64,000 nt of DNA from Arthrobacter sp. Bi83. GTDB lineage: Bacteria; Actinomycetota; Actinomycetes; Actinomycetales; Micrococcaceae. The stretch covers positions 1-64,000 of the forward strand of contig NZ_CAKKLY010000009.1 in NCBI RefSeq assembly GCF_918698095.1, in the 5' to 3' direction. Under the pieces are notes generated by a model, which saw only the letters and a program-made list of their open reading frames with translations, was not told the origin of the DNA and ran no database searches. This document shows, one piece after another, positions 33,938 to 42,073 of the stretch (positions are counted from its first letter, which is position 1; each line of letters starts with the position of its first letter). Both the position numbers and the translations under genes were made by a program.

Positions 33938-34471
33938 CTATACCTTGTCGTCGATACCGCGGAGGTGGCGGTACTGACCTTTGAAGTAGAGCAGTGGTTC
34001 TTCTTTGTGCCAGGTGGCTGGGCTCATTTCGTTGACGCGTCCGATGACGATGTAGTGGTCGCCGGCTTCGTGTTCTGCCCAGACGTCGCAGTCGAGCCAC
34101 ATCAGGGTGTCGGCGATGACGGGGTTGCCTGCGTTAGTTTGGGACCAGTCGATTCCGGCCCATTTGTCGGTGCCTTTGCGAGCGAACTGGTTTGAGACGG
34201 TGTCCTGGTCGTGGGCGAGGACATTGACGACGAACTTGCCGGTCTCGCGTAGCCGCGGGTAGGTCGTTGAGTTGGTCATGACGCTGAAGGAGACCAGGGG
34301 CGGATCGGTCGAGACGGAGTAGAAGGACTGGCAGGTGAAGCCGATCGGGCCGTCCTCGTCGATGCCGCTAATGATGGTGATGCCGGAAGCGTAGTGCCCG
34401 AGCGTGTCACGGAAAACCCGCGGATCAAACGCCGGTTCAAGGGCCGTCTTCTGGTCCAGAGTGATTGTCAT
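33938..34471 (-). CDS. Flavin reductase (FMN-binding split-barrel, RutF/HpaC type)
   Basis: A 177-residue flavin reductase-like protein. FRDTLGHYASGITIISG, IGFTCQSFYSVSTDPPLVSF and HYIVIGRVNEM are the standard signature blocks of the FMN-binding split-barrel family. It produces free reduced flavin for a partner monooxygenase, the RutA-like protein being the best candidate in this window. Start at 34471 chosen for AAGGAG/GAGG upstream. Part of this gene was copied in inverted orientation to 28028-28179. The gene follows a small ORF of unknown function. Confidence 0.9.
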   Translation of the reverse strand: MTITLDQKTALEPAFDPRVFRDTLGHYASGITIISGIDEDGPIGFTCQSFYSVSTDPPLVSFSVMTNSTTYPRLRETGKFVVNVLAHDQDTVSNQFARKGTDKWAGIDWSQTNAGNPVIADTLMWLDCDVWAEHEAGDHYIVIGRVNEMSPATWHKEEPLLYFKGQYRHLRGIDDKV

Positions 34472-34506
34472 ATTCCTCAACTCCTTTGTGTGGTGTGGAT
34501 AGTCGT

Positions 34507-34758
34507 TCATTCGCCGTACATGAGGCCGGCGAGAAATGGTTCAAGTTCAGGGTTGGGCTGCGTACTGCGGGCCATTGACTCCGCAGATTCGTCGCTTGGC
34601 TCGATGTAGACGCCCTCCCAGGGAAAGGCGCTGATCTGTCCGGGTGCCACAAGGGCTTGGCGGGCCTCTGCAGTCTGGAAAGACTGGTCGGCTGTTGAAG
34701 CGGGGATGGCCCTCCGCTTTGAACGGAAAGTCATGGGCAGTTGGAGCGTGATTGACAT
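34507..34758 (-). CDS. Small protein of unknown function before the flavin reductase
   Basis: An 83-residue ORF starting at 34758 with GGAGG upstream. I do not recognise it. The C-terminal half (AFPWEGVYIEPSDESAES then ELEPFLAGLMYGE) is acidic and aromatic. It ends 35 bases before the flavin reductase start, so it is first in that transcript. Being the lead gene of a flavin-supply unit, it might be a small partner of a monooxygenase, but nothing in the sequence proves this. Confidence 0.55.
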   Translation of the reverse strand: MSITLQLPMTFRSKRRAIPASTADQSFQTAEARQALVAPGQISAFPWEGVYIEPSDESAESMARSTQPNPELEPFLAGLMYGE

Positions 34759-35546
34759 GACGGCTTCCTCCTTGAAGCGAGCTACCAATAACGTGGACAG
34801 GAATCAGGTGTTCTGTGACCCGCCCTTCAGGCCCTTACAACATCAATTCTTTCGTCAGGTGATGTGGCGCACATCGACCGGTTGGGTTTCCGATGGGATG
34901 GTCTTTTCCCGACCAAAAGGATGATGCAAGTTCCCCAAAGACTGTGATTTGGTAGGGGCAAGTCAACTTCCGGTAGGGAGGCTCCCCGGCAATATCTGCC
35001 TCTGGGTCAAATGACACTAAACATATAGTCAGTGCTTATACCTGAGAACAACTGGCCAGGAGGGCCGCGGCCGATGACCTTGCCCCAACCCACCCCTAAG
35101 CCAATGAAACGCTTCTTCCTGTGGCTCGCATCCTGGCGGATTGAACTGGCCGACATGGAGAGGCCGGGCAAGAAGGAGTGTTCTGACTGCGGACACGACT
35201 CTGGGGGAACGGCGGAAAACCTCAATTGGCTCGCCGCACTCAATGGAATCCCAGTCGAAACCATGCGTGCAACAGAGGAGCGAAACAAGGACGAGCGTTG
35301 CGGCTGCACAAACGATGCACACATCAGTTACCGAATTCTAAGTCCCTTCCCCTCACCCAGTTCCCTTAGCTGAGCTACCACCACCGGTGTTCGATCCAGC
35401 CAGCGCAAATACGGGAAAGACATATCGCCCGCCGGCTTGCGCGACGGCACTGCCCCGGTTCAGGCTGAAGCACACCCCAACCCGACTAAACGGGCCGTTA
35501 CATCTTGACTTTCTTCTGACACGGGCCTAGAACTCAACCTGACAGT
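34759..35546. other. Long intergenic region with one doubtful ORF
   Basis: The part nearest 34759 must hold the promoter of the flavin reductase unit. On the plus strand an ORF could run from 35104 to 35373 (MKRFFLWLASWRIELADMER, then Cys pairs CSDCG and CGC), but it has no ribosome-binding site and mixed codon use. I do not call it a gene. A/T-rich patches near 35015-35040 may be promoter DNA. Confidence 0.4.
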
Positions 35547-35564
35547 ATGAGGGTGGAGGCGCCG

Positions 35565-36131
35565 GTGACTGGACAGCGGATCGGATACGTCCGCGTGAGC
35601 ACGCTGGACCAGAACGAGAAACGCCAGCTCGAAGGCCAGGTTCTGGACCGGGTCTTCACGGACAAGGCCTCCGGCAGGGACACCGCCCGGCCAGAGCTCA
35701 CGGAGTTGCTGCGATTCGCCCGCGACGGGGACACCGTGGTTGTGCACAGCATGGACCGGCTCGCCCGCAACCTCGATGACCTGCGTGCCCTCGTCCAGGG
35801 CCTCACCCGTAAGGGCGTGCGCGTGGAGTTCGTCAAAGAGAGACTGGTCTTCACCGGCGAGGACTCCCCCATGGCGAACCTCATGCTCTCTGTCATGAGT
35901 GCGTTCGCTGAATTCGAACGCACCCTGATCAGGGAACGCCAAAGGGAGGGCATCGCCCTGGCACAGCAGCGGGGCGTCTACAAAGGACGGAAGAAGACTC
36001 TCACGCCGGAACGGACGGCCGAGCTCGTTCAACGCTCCGGCAACGGTGTTCCGAAAGCCGTCCTTGCCCGTGATTACGGGATCAGCCGGGAGACGGTGTA
36101 CCAGTACCTGCGCCGCGCCAAGCTGGAGTGA
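35565..36131 (+). CDS. Serine recombinase (Tn3-resolvase/invertase family)
   Basis: A 188-residue small serine recombinase. The catalytic serine lies in GYVRVSTLDQN (Ser12 of the chosen product). MDRLARNLDDLRALV, the segment FTGEDSPMANLMLSVMSAFAEFERTLIRERQ and the C-terminal HTH (VPKAVLARDYGISRETVYQYLRRA) complete the family pattern. GGAGG precedes the GTG at 35565; an ATG at 35547 would add six residues. No transposase, terminal repeat or res site was recognised nearby, so it is likely a solitary remnant of a Tn3-type transposon or a plasmid-borne resolvase. Confidence 0.88.
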   Translation: MTGQRIGYVRVSTLDQNEKRQLEGQVLDRVFTDKASGRDTARPELTELLRFARDGDTVVVHSMDRLARNLDDLRALVQGLTRKGVRVEFVKERLVFTGEDSPMANLMLSVMSAFAEFERTLIRERQREGIALAQQRGVYKGRKKTLTPERTAELVQRSGNGVPKAVLARDYGISRETVYQYLRRAKLE

Positions 36132-36292
36132 ACCACTCCCCGGGCCATCGCCGACGCGGCCGTAGCCTGACGGAAGGCCCGATATCGGCGTCATTGAGCA
36201 CTGCTAAAGCCGTTGCCCACAAGATCTTCCGTCATGTAATCCCCGCTCCCCCTGCGTGATGCCGGCTTTGGGCAAAACGTAAATCTAATGAA

Positions 36293-37510
36293 TCATTGAT
36301 TCAGAATTTGGAACGGGTTGGAGGCGGAATGGCCGCCTTGGACCCGCCTAATAGTTTCCGGCGTCAGCGTTTGCGAGACAGGCAGGTCTGCCAGTGACTC
36401 CTGCTGCATTCCGAGGTCCGCGTAGACAGCATGAAGGCCCGCTACCACGGCCCCCACAGCGCCGGAAAAGTCACCAAGGGCTGCGGGCAGCAGCCTCGGG
36501 GACATCCGCAGGTTGTGTTCAAGGGCGCTCTCATATCGGCCAAGGCTCGACGTCAGTGATTTGGCGATGCCTCCCCCGAGCACAATGATGTTCGGCTCGC
36601 AAGAGACCGTGATGGCCGTCAGTGCAATCAGAAGAGCATGATCGAAGTGTGCACGCAGGGTTTCAATCCCGCCCTTGTCCTTCTCAACGAAAAGTTCCGC
36701 GGGACTCAGCAGCGCAACACCTGCTTCAGCAGCCCTCCGCAGTATTCCCGGACCCGTAAGCATGTGTTCGAGTTTTGTACCAAGCGGACCCACTGGGAGT
36801 TGGCCAAATTCTCCTACAAGGCCCCTATCTCCCTGGAGGACCTTCCCATCGATGGCGATCCCTGCACCGAGCCCTGTTCCGAGGGTCAGCATCGCAGCGG
36901 TCGGCGATGTCCGTGCGGCCCCGAATCTTTGCTCGCCGAGGAGGGCCAGGTTTGCGTCATTGTCTATCATGACGACCTTCTGGACCGCTGCCTCAAACCT
37001 TTGCAGAAAGCGGGGGTCTTCCACCTGCGTCAGGTGGTGGGCGTTGGAGATAGATCTGTCGATGCGGCCGACCGCTCCTGGGAGACCTAGGCAGACGGCG
37101 CCTACGAGCCGCCAGTTACTACCAGCGGCCGAGCGCACCTCCGCCGCCAACCATTCAGCGAGATCCGGGGCGTTCAGGGCCGAGGGGGTGGCCACGTCAA
37201 GCGCCAGGATCGGGTTGGCCAGAAGATCGGCAACAATAATGCGGGTGTTCGAGGCACCTAGGTCTATGCCGACGACGTACGACCGGCCCGCGACGACGTC
37301 CAGAAGCACGGCTCGGCGGCCCCTGTTTTCGGACACGATTTCCGAGCCTTCGAGCAGAAGTCCTTCGTCAATCAGCGAGTCAACGGCCCGCGTGACAGTT
37401 GCCGTGGAAATGCCGGTGGCTTCAGCGATCTGTTTTCTGCTCGCTGGGGCCAGCCGGAAGACCTCGGCCAGCACGGTGCCACGATTCATCATCCTCGTGC
37501 TTTGAACCAT
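36293..37510 (-). CDS. ROK-family transcriptional regulator
   Basis: A 405-residue sugar-responsive regulator. HTH at about 12-50 (SRKQIAEATGISTATVTRAVDSLIDEGLL), then a ROK sugar-kinase fold (VGIDLGASNTRIIVADL, MIDNDANLALLGEQ, TLGTGLGAGIAI). The usual zinc motif CxCGxxGC is absent; the corresponding stretch is FGQLPVGPLGTKLEHML. Start at 37510 chosen because GAGGA lies just upstream and the longer frame is not HTH-like. It is divergent from the sugar ABC operon it most likely represses. Similar ROK regulators control frc and xyl-type operons. Confidence 0.87.
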   Translation of the reverse strand: MVQSTRMMNRGTVLAEVFRLAPASRKQIAEATGISTATVTRAVDSLIDEGLLLEGSEIVSENRGRRAVLLDVVAGRSYVVGIDLGASNTRIIVADLLANPILALDVATPSALNAPDLAEWLAAEVRSAAGSNWRLVGAVCLGLPGAVGRIDRSISNAHHLTQVEDPRFLQRFEAAVQKVVMIDNDANLALLGEQRFGAARTSPTAAMLTLGTGLGAGIAIDGKVLQGDRGLVGEFGQLPVGPLGTKLEHMLTGPGILRRAAEAGVALLSPAELFVEKDKGGIETLRAHFDHALLIALTAITVSCEPNIIVLGGGIAKSLTSSLGRYESALEHNLRMSPRLLPAALGDFSGAVGAVVAGLHAVYADLGMQQESLADLPVSQTLTPETIRRVQGGHSASNPFQILNQ

Positions 37511-37615
37511 CGAGATCCTCGTAGTTTTGGAATCAGCATGAAGTAAAAGATACCCGAGATCACTACTTTTCCACCACCCCAAGCACATTTTCCAAATATT
37601 TTCCCATCGCAGCCC

Positions 37616-37645
37616 TTGACTTTGATTGCACTCTGAAATCAAAAT
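37616..37645 (+). promoter_or_regulatory. Promoter of the ROK/ABC operon with inverted-repeat operator
   Basis: TTGACT (37616-37621), 18 bases, CAAAAT (37640-37645). TTTGATT-N9-AATCAAA (37621-37643) fills the space between the boxes exactly, so a regulator bound there would exclude polymerase. The divergent ROK protein is the obvious candidate. Confidence 0.55.
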
Positions 37646-37749
37646 GGATGAACACGTCAAGGGCGACTCCGTCCAGAGGTCCGGACTCCAGCGACTGGGT
37701 GCCATGGCATCGTCCCCTGACAAGCAGCTCAAGGAAGGTCAAGGACCCG

Positions 37750-38883
37750 ATGGAAACACTCACACTCACAAGACGGCGCCAGATGCGGTGGCTCGTCGCC
37801 GGCGCAATGGCGCTGGCACTCTCACTAACCGGCTGCTCCGGCCCCGGGGCAGCACCCGGGGCGGGAGCTCCGGCCACACAGGCAACTGAGCCCAGCCTCG
37901 CATTCGTTGGCCCCAACGGCGAAAAGCCAGGCAAGCTCGCTGACCTCGTGCTGACCGCTGACGAAAAGGCCAAAGTCAAGAGCGGCAACTACACGGCCGC
38001 GTTCGTTTGGCACACGTCCTCGGAGTTTGTTTCCGCAGTTGAAAAGGGCGCCCGTGAGCAGTTCAAGGACCTGGGGATCAAAGTCGTAGCGAGCACGCAG
38101 GCCGGCTTCGACGCTGCCACGCAGGCCAACAACCTTCAGACAGTGCTGGCATTGAACCCCGACATCATCGTCACGATCGCAGTGGACCCGGTTTCGGCGG
38201 AAGCGACATTCAAGCCGGCAGTCGAGAAGGGGATCAAGCTCGTCATCATGACCACGCCCCCCGCGCACTACAAGGCGGGGCAGCAGTTCGTGTCCATCGT
38301 GACGGAATCGCTTACTGAAGCCGGCAAGCTGAACGCCACAATCCTCGGAGACGCACTCGGCGGCCAAGGCGACATCGGCTACATGTACCACGATGCCGAC
38401 TTCTGGTTCACCAACCAGCGCGACAAGGCTTTCAAGGCTTGGACGTCCTACCTCTACCCCAACGAGAAGATCGTCGCCGAGGAGGGCTTCACTGACGAAT
38501 CAAAGACCCAGGAGATCGCCGCGGCGATGATAGCGCGCCACCCGGACCTGAAGGGCATCTACGTCCCGTGGGCAACTGCCGCCCAAGGTGTGCTCGCCGC
38601 CCTTCGCGACGCCGGCCGATCCGATGTCAAGGTAGTGACCAACGACCTCGACGCCACCCTTGCAGCCGACATGGCGCGGGACGGCAATGCGGCCGGCCTC
38701 GTGGGCAACAGCTCCATCTCTATTGGCAAGGGACTGGCCATCGCCTCCGCCTACGGCGTGCTGAATAAGCAGGCGCCTGCGCTCGTGGCTGCGACTCCGA
38801 CGGGGATCACCAAGGACAACCTGGCCCAGGGCTGGAAGGACGATTACGGCACCGAACCGCCGTCGAGCGTCACGGGGAAGTGA
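37750..38883 (+). CDS. Sugar ABC transporter substrate-binding lipoprotein (ribose/fructose type)
   Basis: A 377-residue periplasmic-binding-protein-like lipoprotein. The signal ends in the lipobox LTGC (METLTLTRRRQMRW then hydrophobic stretch). The mature part has the type I sugar-binding fold, e.g. DIIVTIAVDPVSAEATFKPAVEKGIKLVIM. Start at 37750 chosen because the longer frame adds a non-signal extension. It is followed by a 14-pair hairpin before the rest of the operon, which would leave this gene expressed at a higher level, as is usual for binding proteins. Partner permease at 41086 and ATPase at 43304. Confidence 0.88.
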   Translation: METLTLTRRRQMRWLVAGAMALALSLTGCSGPGAAPGAGAPATQATEPSLAFVGPNGEKPGKLADLVLTADEKAKVKSGNYTAAFVWHTSSEFVSAVEKGAREQFKDLGIKVVASTQAGFDAATQANNLQTVLALNPDIIVTIAVDPVSAEATFKPAVEKGIKLVIMTTPPAHYKAGQQFVSIVTESLTEAGKLNATILGDALGGQGDIGYMYHDADFWFTNQRDKAFKAWTSYLYPNEKIVAEEGFTDESKTQEIAAAMIARHPDLKGIYVPWATAAQGVLAALRDAGRSDVKVVTNDLDATLAADMARDGNAAGLVGNSSISIGKGLAIASAYGVLNKQAPALVAATPTGITKDNLAQGWKDDYGTEPPSSVTGK

Positions 38884-38890
38884 CCCGGCA

Positions 38891-38932
38891 CTGATTCCGG
38901 GCCCGGCGGAAAAGCGCTGGGCCCGGAATCAG
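38891..38932. terminator. Hairpin between binding-protein gene and downstream operon genes
   Basis: CTGATTCCGGGCCC (38891-38904) pairs perfectly with 38919-38932 around a 14-base loop, followed by AGAAAAGGG. No T-run, so it is more likely an mRNA-stabilising or partial-termination stem than a full terminator. Confidence 0.6.
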
Positions 38933-39020
38933 AAAAGGGTGAACCCCGTTGGCCAATGACGCGCCACATGCCCACATCACTAAGGCCCAACCTACGGGCA
39001 CCTCTATAAAGGAAACTCCC

Positions 39021-40094
39021 ATGGCACAATTTGTGCAGACCGTACTCGGTCCGGTCGACCCGGCCAGACTTGGAAAAATCCTCCACCACGAACACCTCAC
39101 ATCCCTGGTCCCTGGACCATGGCTGTCAGGTGGACGTCCGGAGACGCTCGCTGATCCGCACCGGCTGGTGGTTTCGCCGACCGACCCCGCCTATGCAGAC
39201 GACCAGGTGTGCCAAGCCGTCGGTGCCCTTAGCGGGCTCAAGGACTTAGGCTTCGACACGGTTGTGGACCTAAGCCCCTACAGCGTCGTCGGCCGCTCGG
39301 CGCTGGGCGAAAACCTGAACATCCTGCAGCGCGTATCGGAGCAGTCCAAGGTGCACATCGTGGCGGGAAGCTCCGTCTACCTGGAGCCTTACAGCCCGGT
39401 CTGGACCGCCGAGGCGTCCCTCGAGCAGATGACGGAGCGGTTCACCCTGGACGTCTCCACGGGGATCGGTTCCACGTCGATCAAAGCCGGCGTCCTGGGT
39501 GAACAGGCCACGGGACTGAACGAAATCACAGCCCACGAAGAGAAGTGTCTTCGTGCTGCCGCGCGTGCGCACCAAGCCACAGGCGTGTCGCTGGTGACGC
39601 ACACTACACACGGGACGATGGCCCTTGAGCAGATCCAGATACTGAATGAGGAGGGGGCCGATCTCAGCCGTGTGGTCATCGGGCATATGGACATCCAGCC
39701 CGAGTTCGAGTACCTGCTCAAGGTGCTGGACACCGGAGTCAACATCGCCTTCGACACCATCGGCAAGGAATTCTGGGACTTCGTACTGGAGCCCGGCCCC
39801 GCCCAGCCGACCGAAGGCGAATACTCCAAAAGGGCCTACTACCGCTCCGACGCGAGCAGGGCAGCACACCTGGCCGACCTGTCCGACAGGGGCTACGCAG
39901 GGCAAATTCTGCTCTCCCAGGATCTCACCGGCGCCGAGGTCTACCTCAACCCCAGAACCCACGGAGAGTGGGGTTACAACTACCTTGGCGCGGCCTTCAT
40001 CCCGATGGCAGCCGAACTGGGACTGTCACAGGCCCATGCCGATCTGATGCTGCGGGATAATCCGCTCCGGCTCCTGACGCAGGAGGCGCCATGA
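39021..40094 (+). CDS. Phosphotriesterase-family metal hydrolase
   Basis: A 357-residue amidohydrolase-superfamily protein of the phosphotriesterase homology type (Php/YhfV, PTE-like lactonases). Metal-site features: HHEH at 22-25 (HxH), bridging Lys in TSIKAG, His in THTTHG and IGHMD, and Asp in LLSQDLTG. Natural activity of such proteins is usually on lactones, esters or sugar derivatives. Start at 39021 (MAQFVQTVLG) because AAAGGAAA precedes it and PTE homologues begin at this motif. In E. coli a homologue (php) sits in the yhf operon with yhfX; both types are in this operon. Confidence 0.85.
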   Translation: MAQFVQTVLGPVDPARLGKILHHEHLTSLVPGPWLSGGRPETLADPHRLVVSPTDPAYADDQVCQAVGALSGLKDLGFDTVVDLSPYSVVGRSALGENLNILQRVSEQSKVHIVAGSSVYLEPYSPVWTAEASLEQMTERFTLDVSTGIGSTSIKAGVLGEQATGLNEITAHEEKCLRAAARAHQATGVSLVTHTTHGTMALEQIQILNEEGADLSRVVIGHMDIQPEFEYLLKVLDTGVNIAFDTIGKEFWDFVLEPGPAQPTEGEYSKRAYYRSDASRAAHLADLSDRGYAGQILLSQDLTGAEVYLNPRTHGEWGYNYLGAAFIPMAAELGLSQAHADLMLRDNPLRLLTQEAP

Positions 40095-41089
40095 GCACCG
40101 GCTCAAATCGTGCCGTCAAAGATGCGGCCTACGTGGTGGGCGTTGATCTCGGTGGGACAAAGATCAGGGCCGGCATTGCCAGCGAAACCGGGACCATCCT
40201 GGCTGACCGGAAGGTGCCCACCAACGCCGGAGGCGTCAATGTTATTGAACAGATTGTCGGCCTCGTCCGTGAGTTGTGCGCAGTCGTCGGCGCCGGCACC
40301 GATCAGGTCGCGGCGACCGGCATCGGCGGTGCCGGAGTTCCAGACAGCTCCGGGGAGAACTTCGACCAGGCCCCCAACCTTGCGGGACTGCGGGACGTGC
40401 CTTTTGCGCAGGACCTCATGCAGAGGCTCGGGCATCCCGTGATCATCGAGAATGACGTCAATGTCGCCGCTCTCGGAGAATTGCACTACGGCCTCGGACT
40501 CGGCCACTCTGACTTCGTCTTCGTGTCCGTCGGTACCGGGATCGGCATGGGCATCGTGGCGGACGGCCGGCTCATACGCGGTGCCAGCGGGGCGGCAGGG
40601 GAAATCGGTTACCTTCCCTTCGGAACGGACCCATTGACCGCGGAAAACCAGGTGCGTGGCCCGTTGGAGGAAGCGGTAGCAGGCGACGCACTGGCACGCC
40701 GGTACGAGATGGCTACAGGGTACAGAATCTCCACCCGGGAGATCTTTGCGAAGGCCCAGGACGGTGACACACACGCGCTGGCCGCCATCGACGATGAGGC
40801 ACGATGGCTCGCCGCGGCCCTCGTCGCAGTCAACGCGGTCCTCAACCCGGAAGTTTTCGTGATCGGCGGCGGCATCGGCAGCAGGAAGGAGCTGTTGCCC
40901 CACCTCCACACCTGGCTGACCCGCCACGGAGTGTCTTCACTCGATATCCGCATCAGCGAACTCGGCCACCGCGCACCAGTAGCCGGCGCGGTCCGGCTCG
41001 CACTCGCGGCCGCCAAAACCGGACTGCCCAGCCCTACCGAGACCGTCTCCGCACTGCACGGCCCTGCTCAGAAAGGACACACACCGTGA
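40091..41089 (+). CDS. ROK-family sugar kinase
   Basis: A 332-residue ROK kinase. The ATP phosphate loop is VGVDLGGTKIRAGIA, with ENDVNVAALGE and VGTGIGMGIV as the sugar and adenosine motifs. The zinc motif CxCGxxGCxE common in ROK kinases is missing; the region reads GEIGYLPFGTDPLTAENQVRG. It overlaps the phosphotriesterase gene as ATGA and the permease gene as GTGA. It should phosphorylate the imported (or deconjugated) sugar at C6. FrcK of Sinorhizobium is a comparable ROK kinase beside an FrcBCA transporter. Confidence 0.88.
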   Translation: MSTGSNRAVKDAAYVVGVDLGGTKIRAGIASETGTILADRKVPTNAGGVNVIEQIVGLVRELCAVVGAGTDQVAATGIGGAGVPDSSGENFDQAPNLAGLRDVPFAQDLMQRLGHPVIIENDVNVAALGELHYGLGLGHSDFVFVSVGTGIGMGIVADGRLIRGASGAAGEIGYLPFGTDPLTAENQVRGPLEEAVAGDALARRYEMATGYRISTREIFAKAQDGDTHALAAIDDEARWLAAALVAVNAVLNPEVFVIGGGIGSRKELLPHLHTWLTRHGVSSLDIRISELGHRAPVAGAVRLALAAAKTGLPSPTETVSALHGPAQKGHTP

Positions 41090-42060
41090 GCACCACAACT
41101 CTAGCGAAACCAAATTTCCTCACCCACGTCAAGGAGATGAACTGGAGCAACTACGTCGTCTACATCGGATTCGCGCTCGTGTTCCTGTTCTTTGCAGTGA
41201 CACAGACGGCGTACTTCCTCAACGCGACTAACCTGCTCAACATCGTGATCCAGGCAGCACCGATCACGATCATGGCGATCGGCATGGTCTTCGTGCTGAG
41301 TACAGGCGAAATCGACCTCTCCATCGGCTCGACCGTAGCACTGTCTGCGTTGACAACCGGCGTCGTCCTTCAAGGAACCGGGCAGTTTTGGATCGGCGCT
41401 CTGGCCGGGCTGGGGGTCGGCATCATTGTCGGGCTCGTCAACGGCTTCTTCATCACGATGGTCCGTCTTCCCTCATTCCTGGTGACTCTGGCCACGATGG
41501 GCCTGATCGCCGGCCTCGCCCGACAGCTAACAGACCTCCAATCGGTACCTGTGACAGACCGCGCCTTCGTCTGGCTCTTCGGCGGCGGTGATCTTCTCGG
41601 GTTGCCGATCATGCTGTGGTGGACGGTCTTGGCGGTCCTCGTCGGCTGGCACCTGCTACGGCAGCGCCGGTATGGCGCCCACGTTCTGGCCGTGGGCAAC
41701 AGCGCGTCGGCAGCCCGGGTGAGCGGCATCAAGGTCAACCGCATCCGGCTGATGGTCTTCGTCGGTAGCGCCATGGCCGCGGCCCTCGCCGGTCTCCTGT
41801 ACGCCGGCCGCCTGCACGGCGCCCGCTACACCCTGGGTGAAACCGACCTGATGACAGTCATCGCGGCTGCCATCGTCGGCGGCACCAGCCTGTTTGGCGG
41901 CAAGGGGACGGTCATCGGTGCCCTGATCGGCAGCCTCCTCATGAGCATGATCAACAACGGACTCATTCTCGCCGGCCTCAACGTCTCCCAGCAGATGATC
42001 GTCCGCGGCCTGATCATCCTCGTTGCGGTCTCCTTCTCCCTCCGCGGCAAGAAAAGCTAG
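41086..42060 (+). CDS. Sugar ABC transporter permease (RbsC/FrcC type)
   Basis: A 324-residue permease with eight to ten hydrophobic helices. The family motifs VLSTGEIDLSIGSTVALSAL and GGTSLFGGKGTVIGALIG are clear. The start is the GTG at 41086, overlapping the ROK kinase stop; a far longer open frame upstream is an out-of-frame shadow. Works with the binding protein at 37750 and the short ATPase at 43304. Confidence 0.9.
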   Translation: MSTTTLAKPNFLTHVKEMNWSNYVVYIGFALVFLFFAVTQTAYFLNATNLLNIVIQAAPITIMAIGMVFVLSTGEIDLSIGSTVALSALTTGVVLQGTGQFWIGALAGLGVGIIVGLVNGFFITMVRLPSFLVTLATMGLIAGLARQLTDLQSVPVTDRAFVWLFGGGDLLGLPIMLWWTVLAVLVGWHLLRQRRYGAHVLAVGNSASAARVSGIKVNRIRLMVFVGSAMAAALAGLLYAGRLHGARYTLGETDLMTVIAAAIVGGTSLFGGKGTVIGALIGSLLMSMINNGLILAGLNVSQQMIVRGLIILVAVSFSLRGKKS

Positions 42061-42073
42061 AGAAAGGATCCCC

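Noticed and set aside
35032..35373. 113-codon ORF with Cys pairs
   Set aside because: No ribosome-binding site, mixed codon use and no recognisable fold; left uncalled within the intergenic entry.
35547..36131. Complete Tn3 transposon around the resolvase
   Set aside because: No tnpA, no 38-bp terminal repeats and no recognisable res site within several kilobases.
40804..41085. Upstream extension of the sugar permease
   Set aside because: It overlaps the ROK kinase in another frame and is Arg-rich; the GTG at 41086 with GTGA overlap fits the operon.
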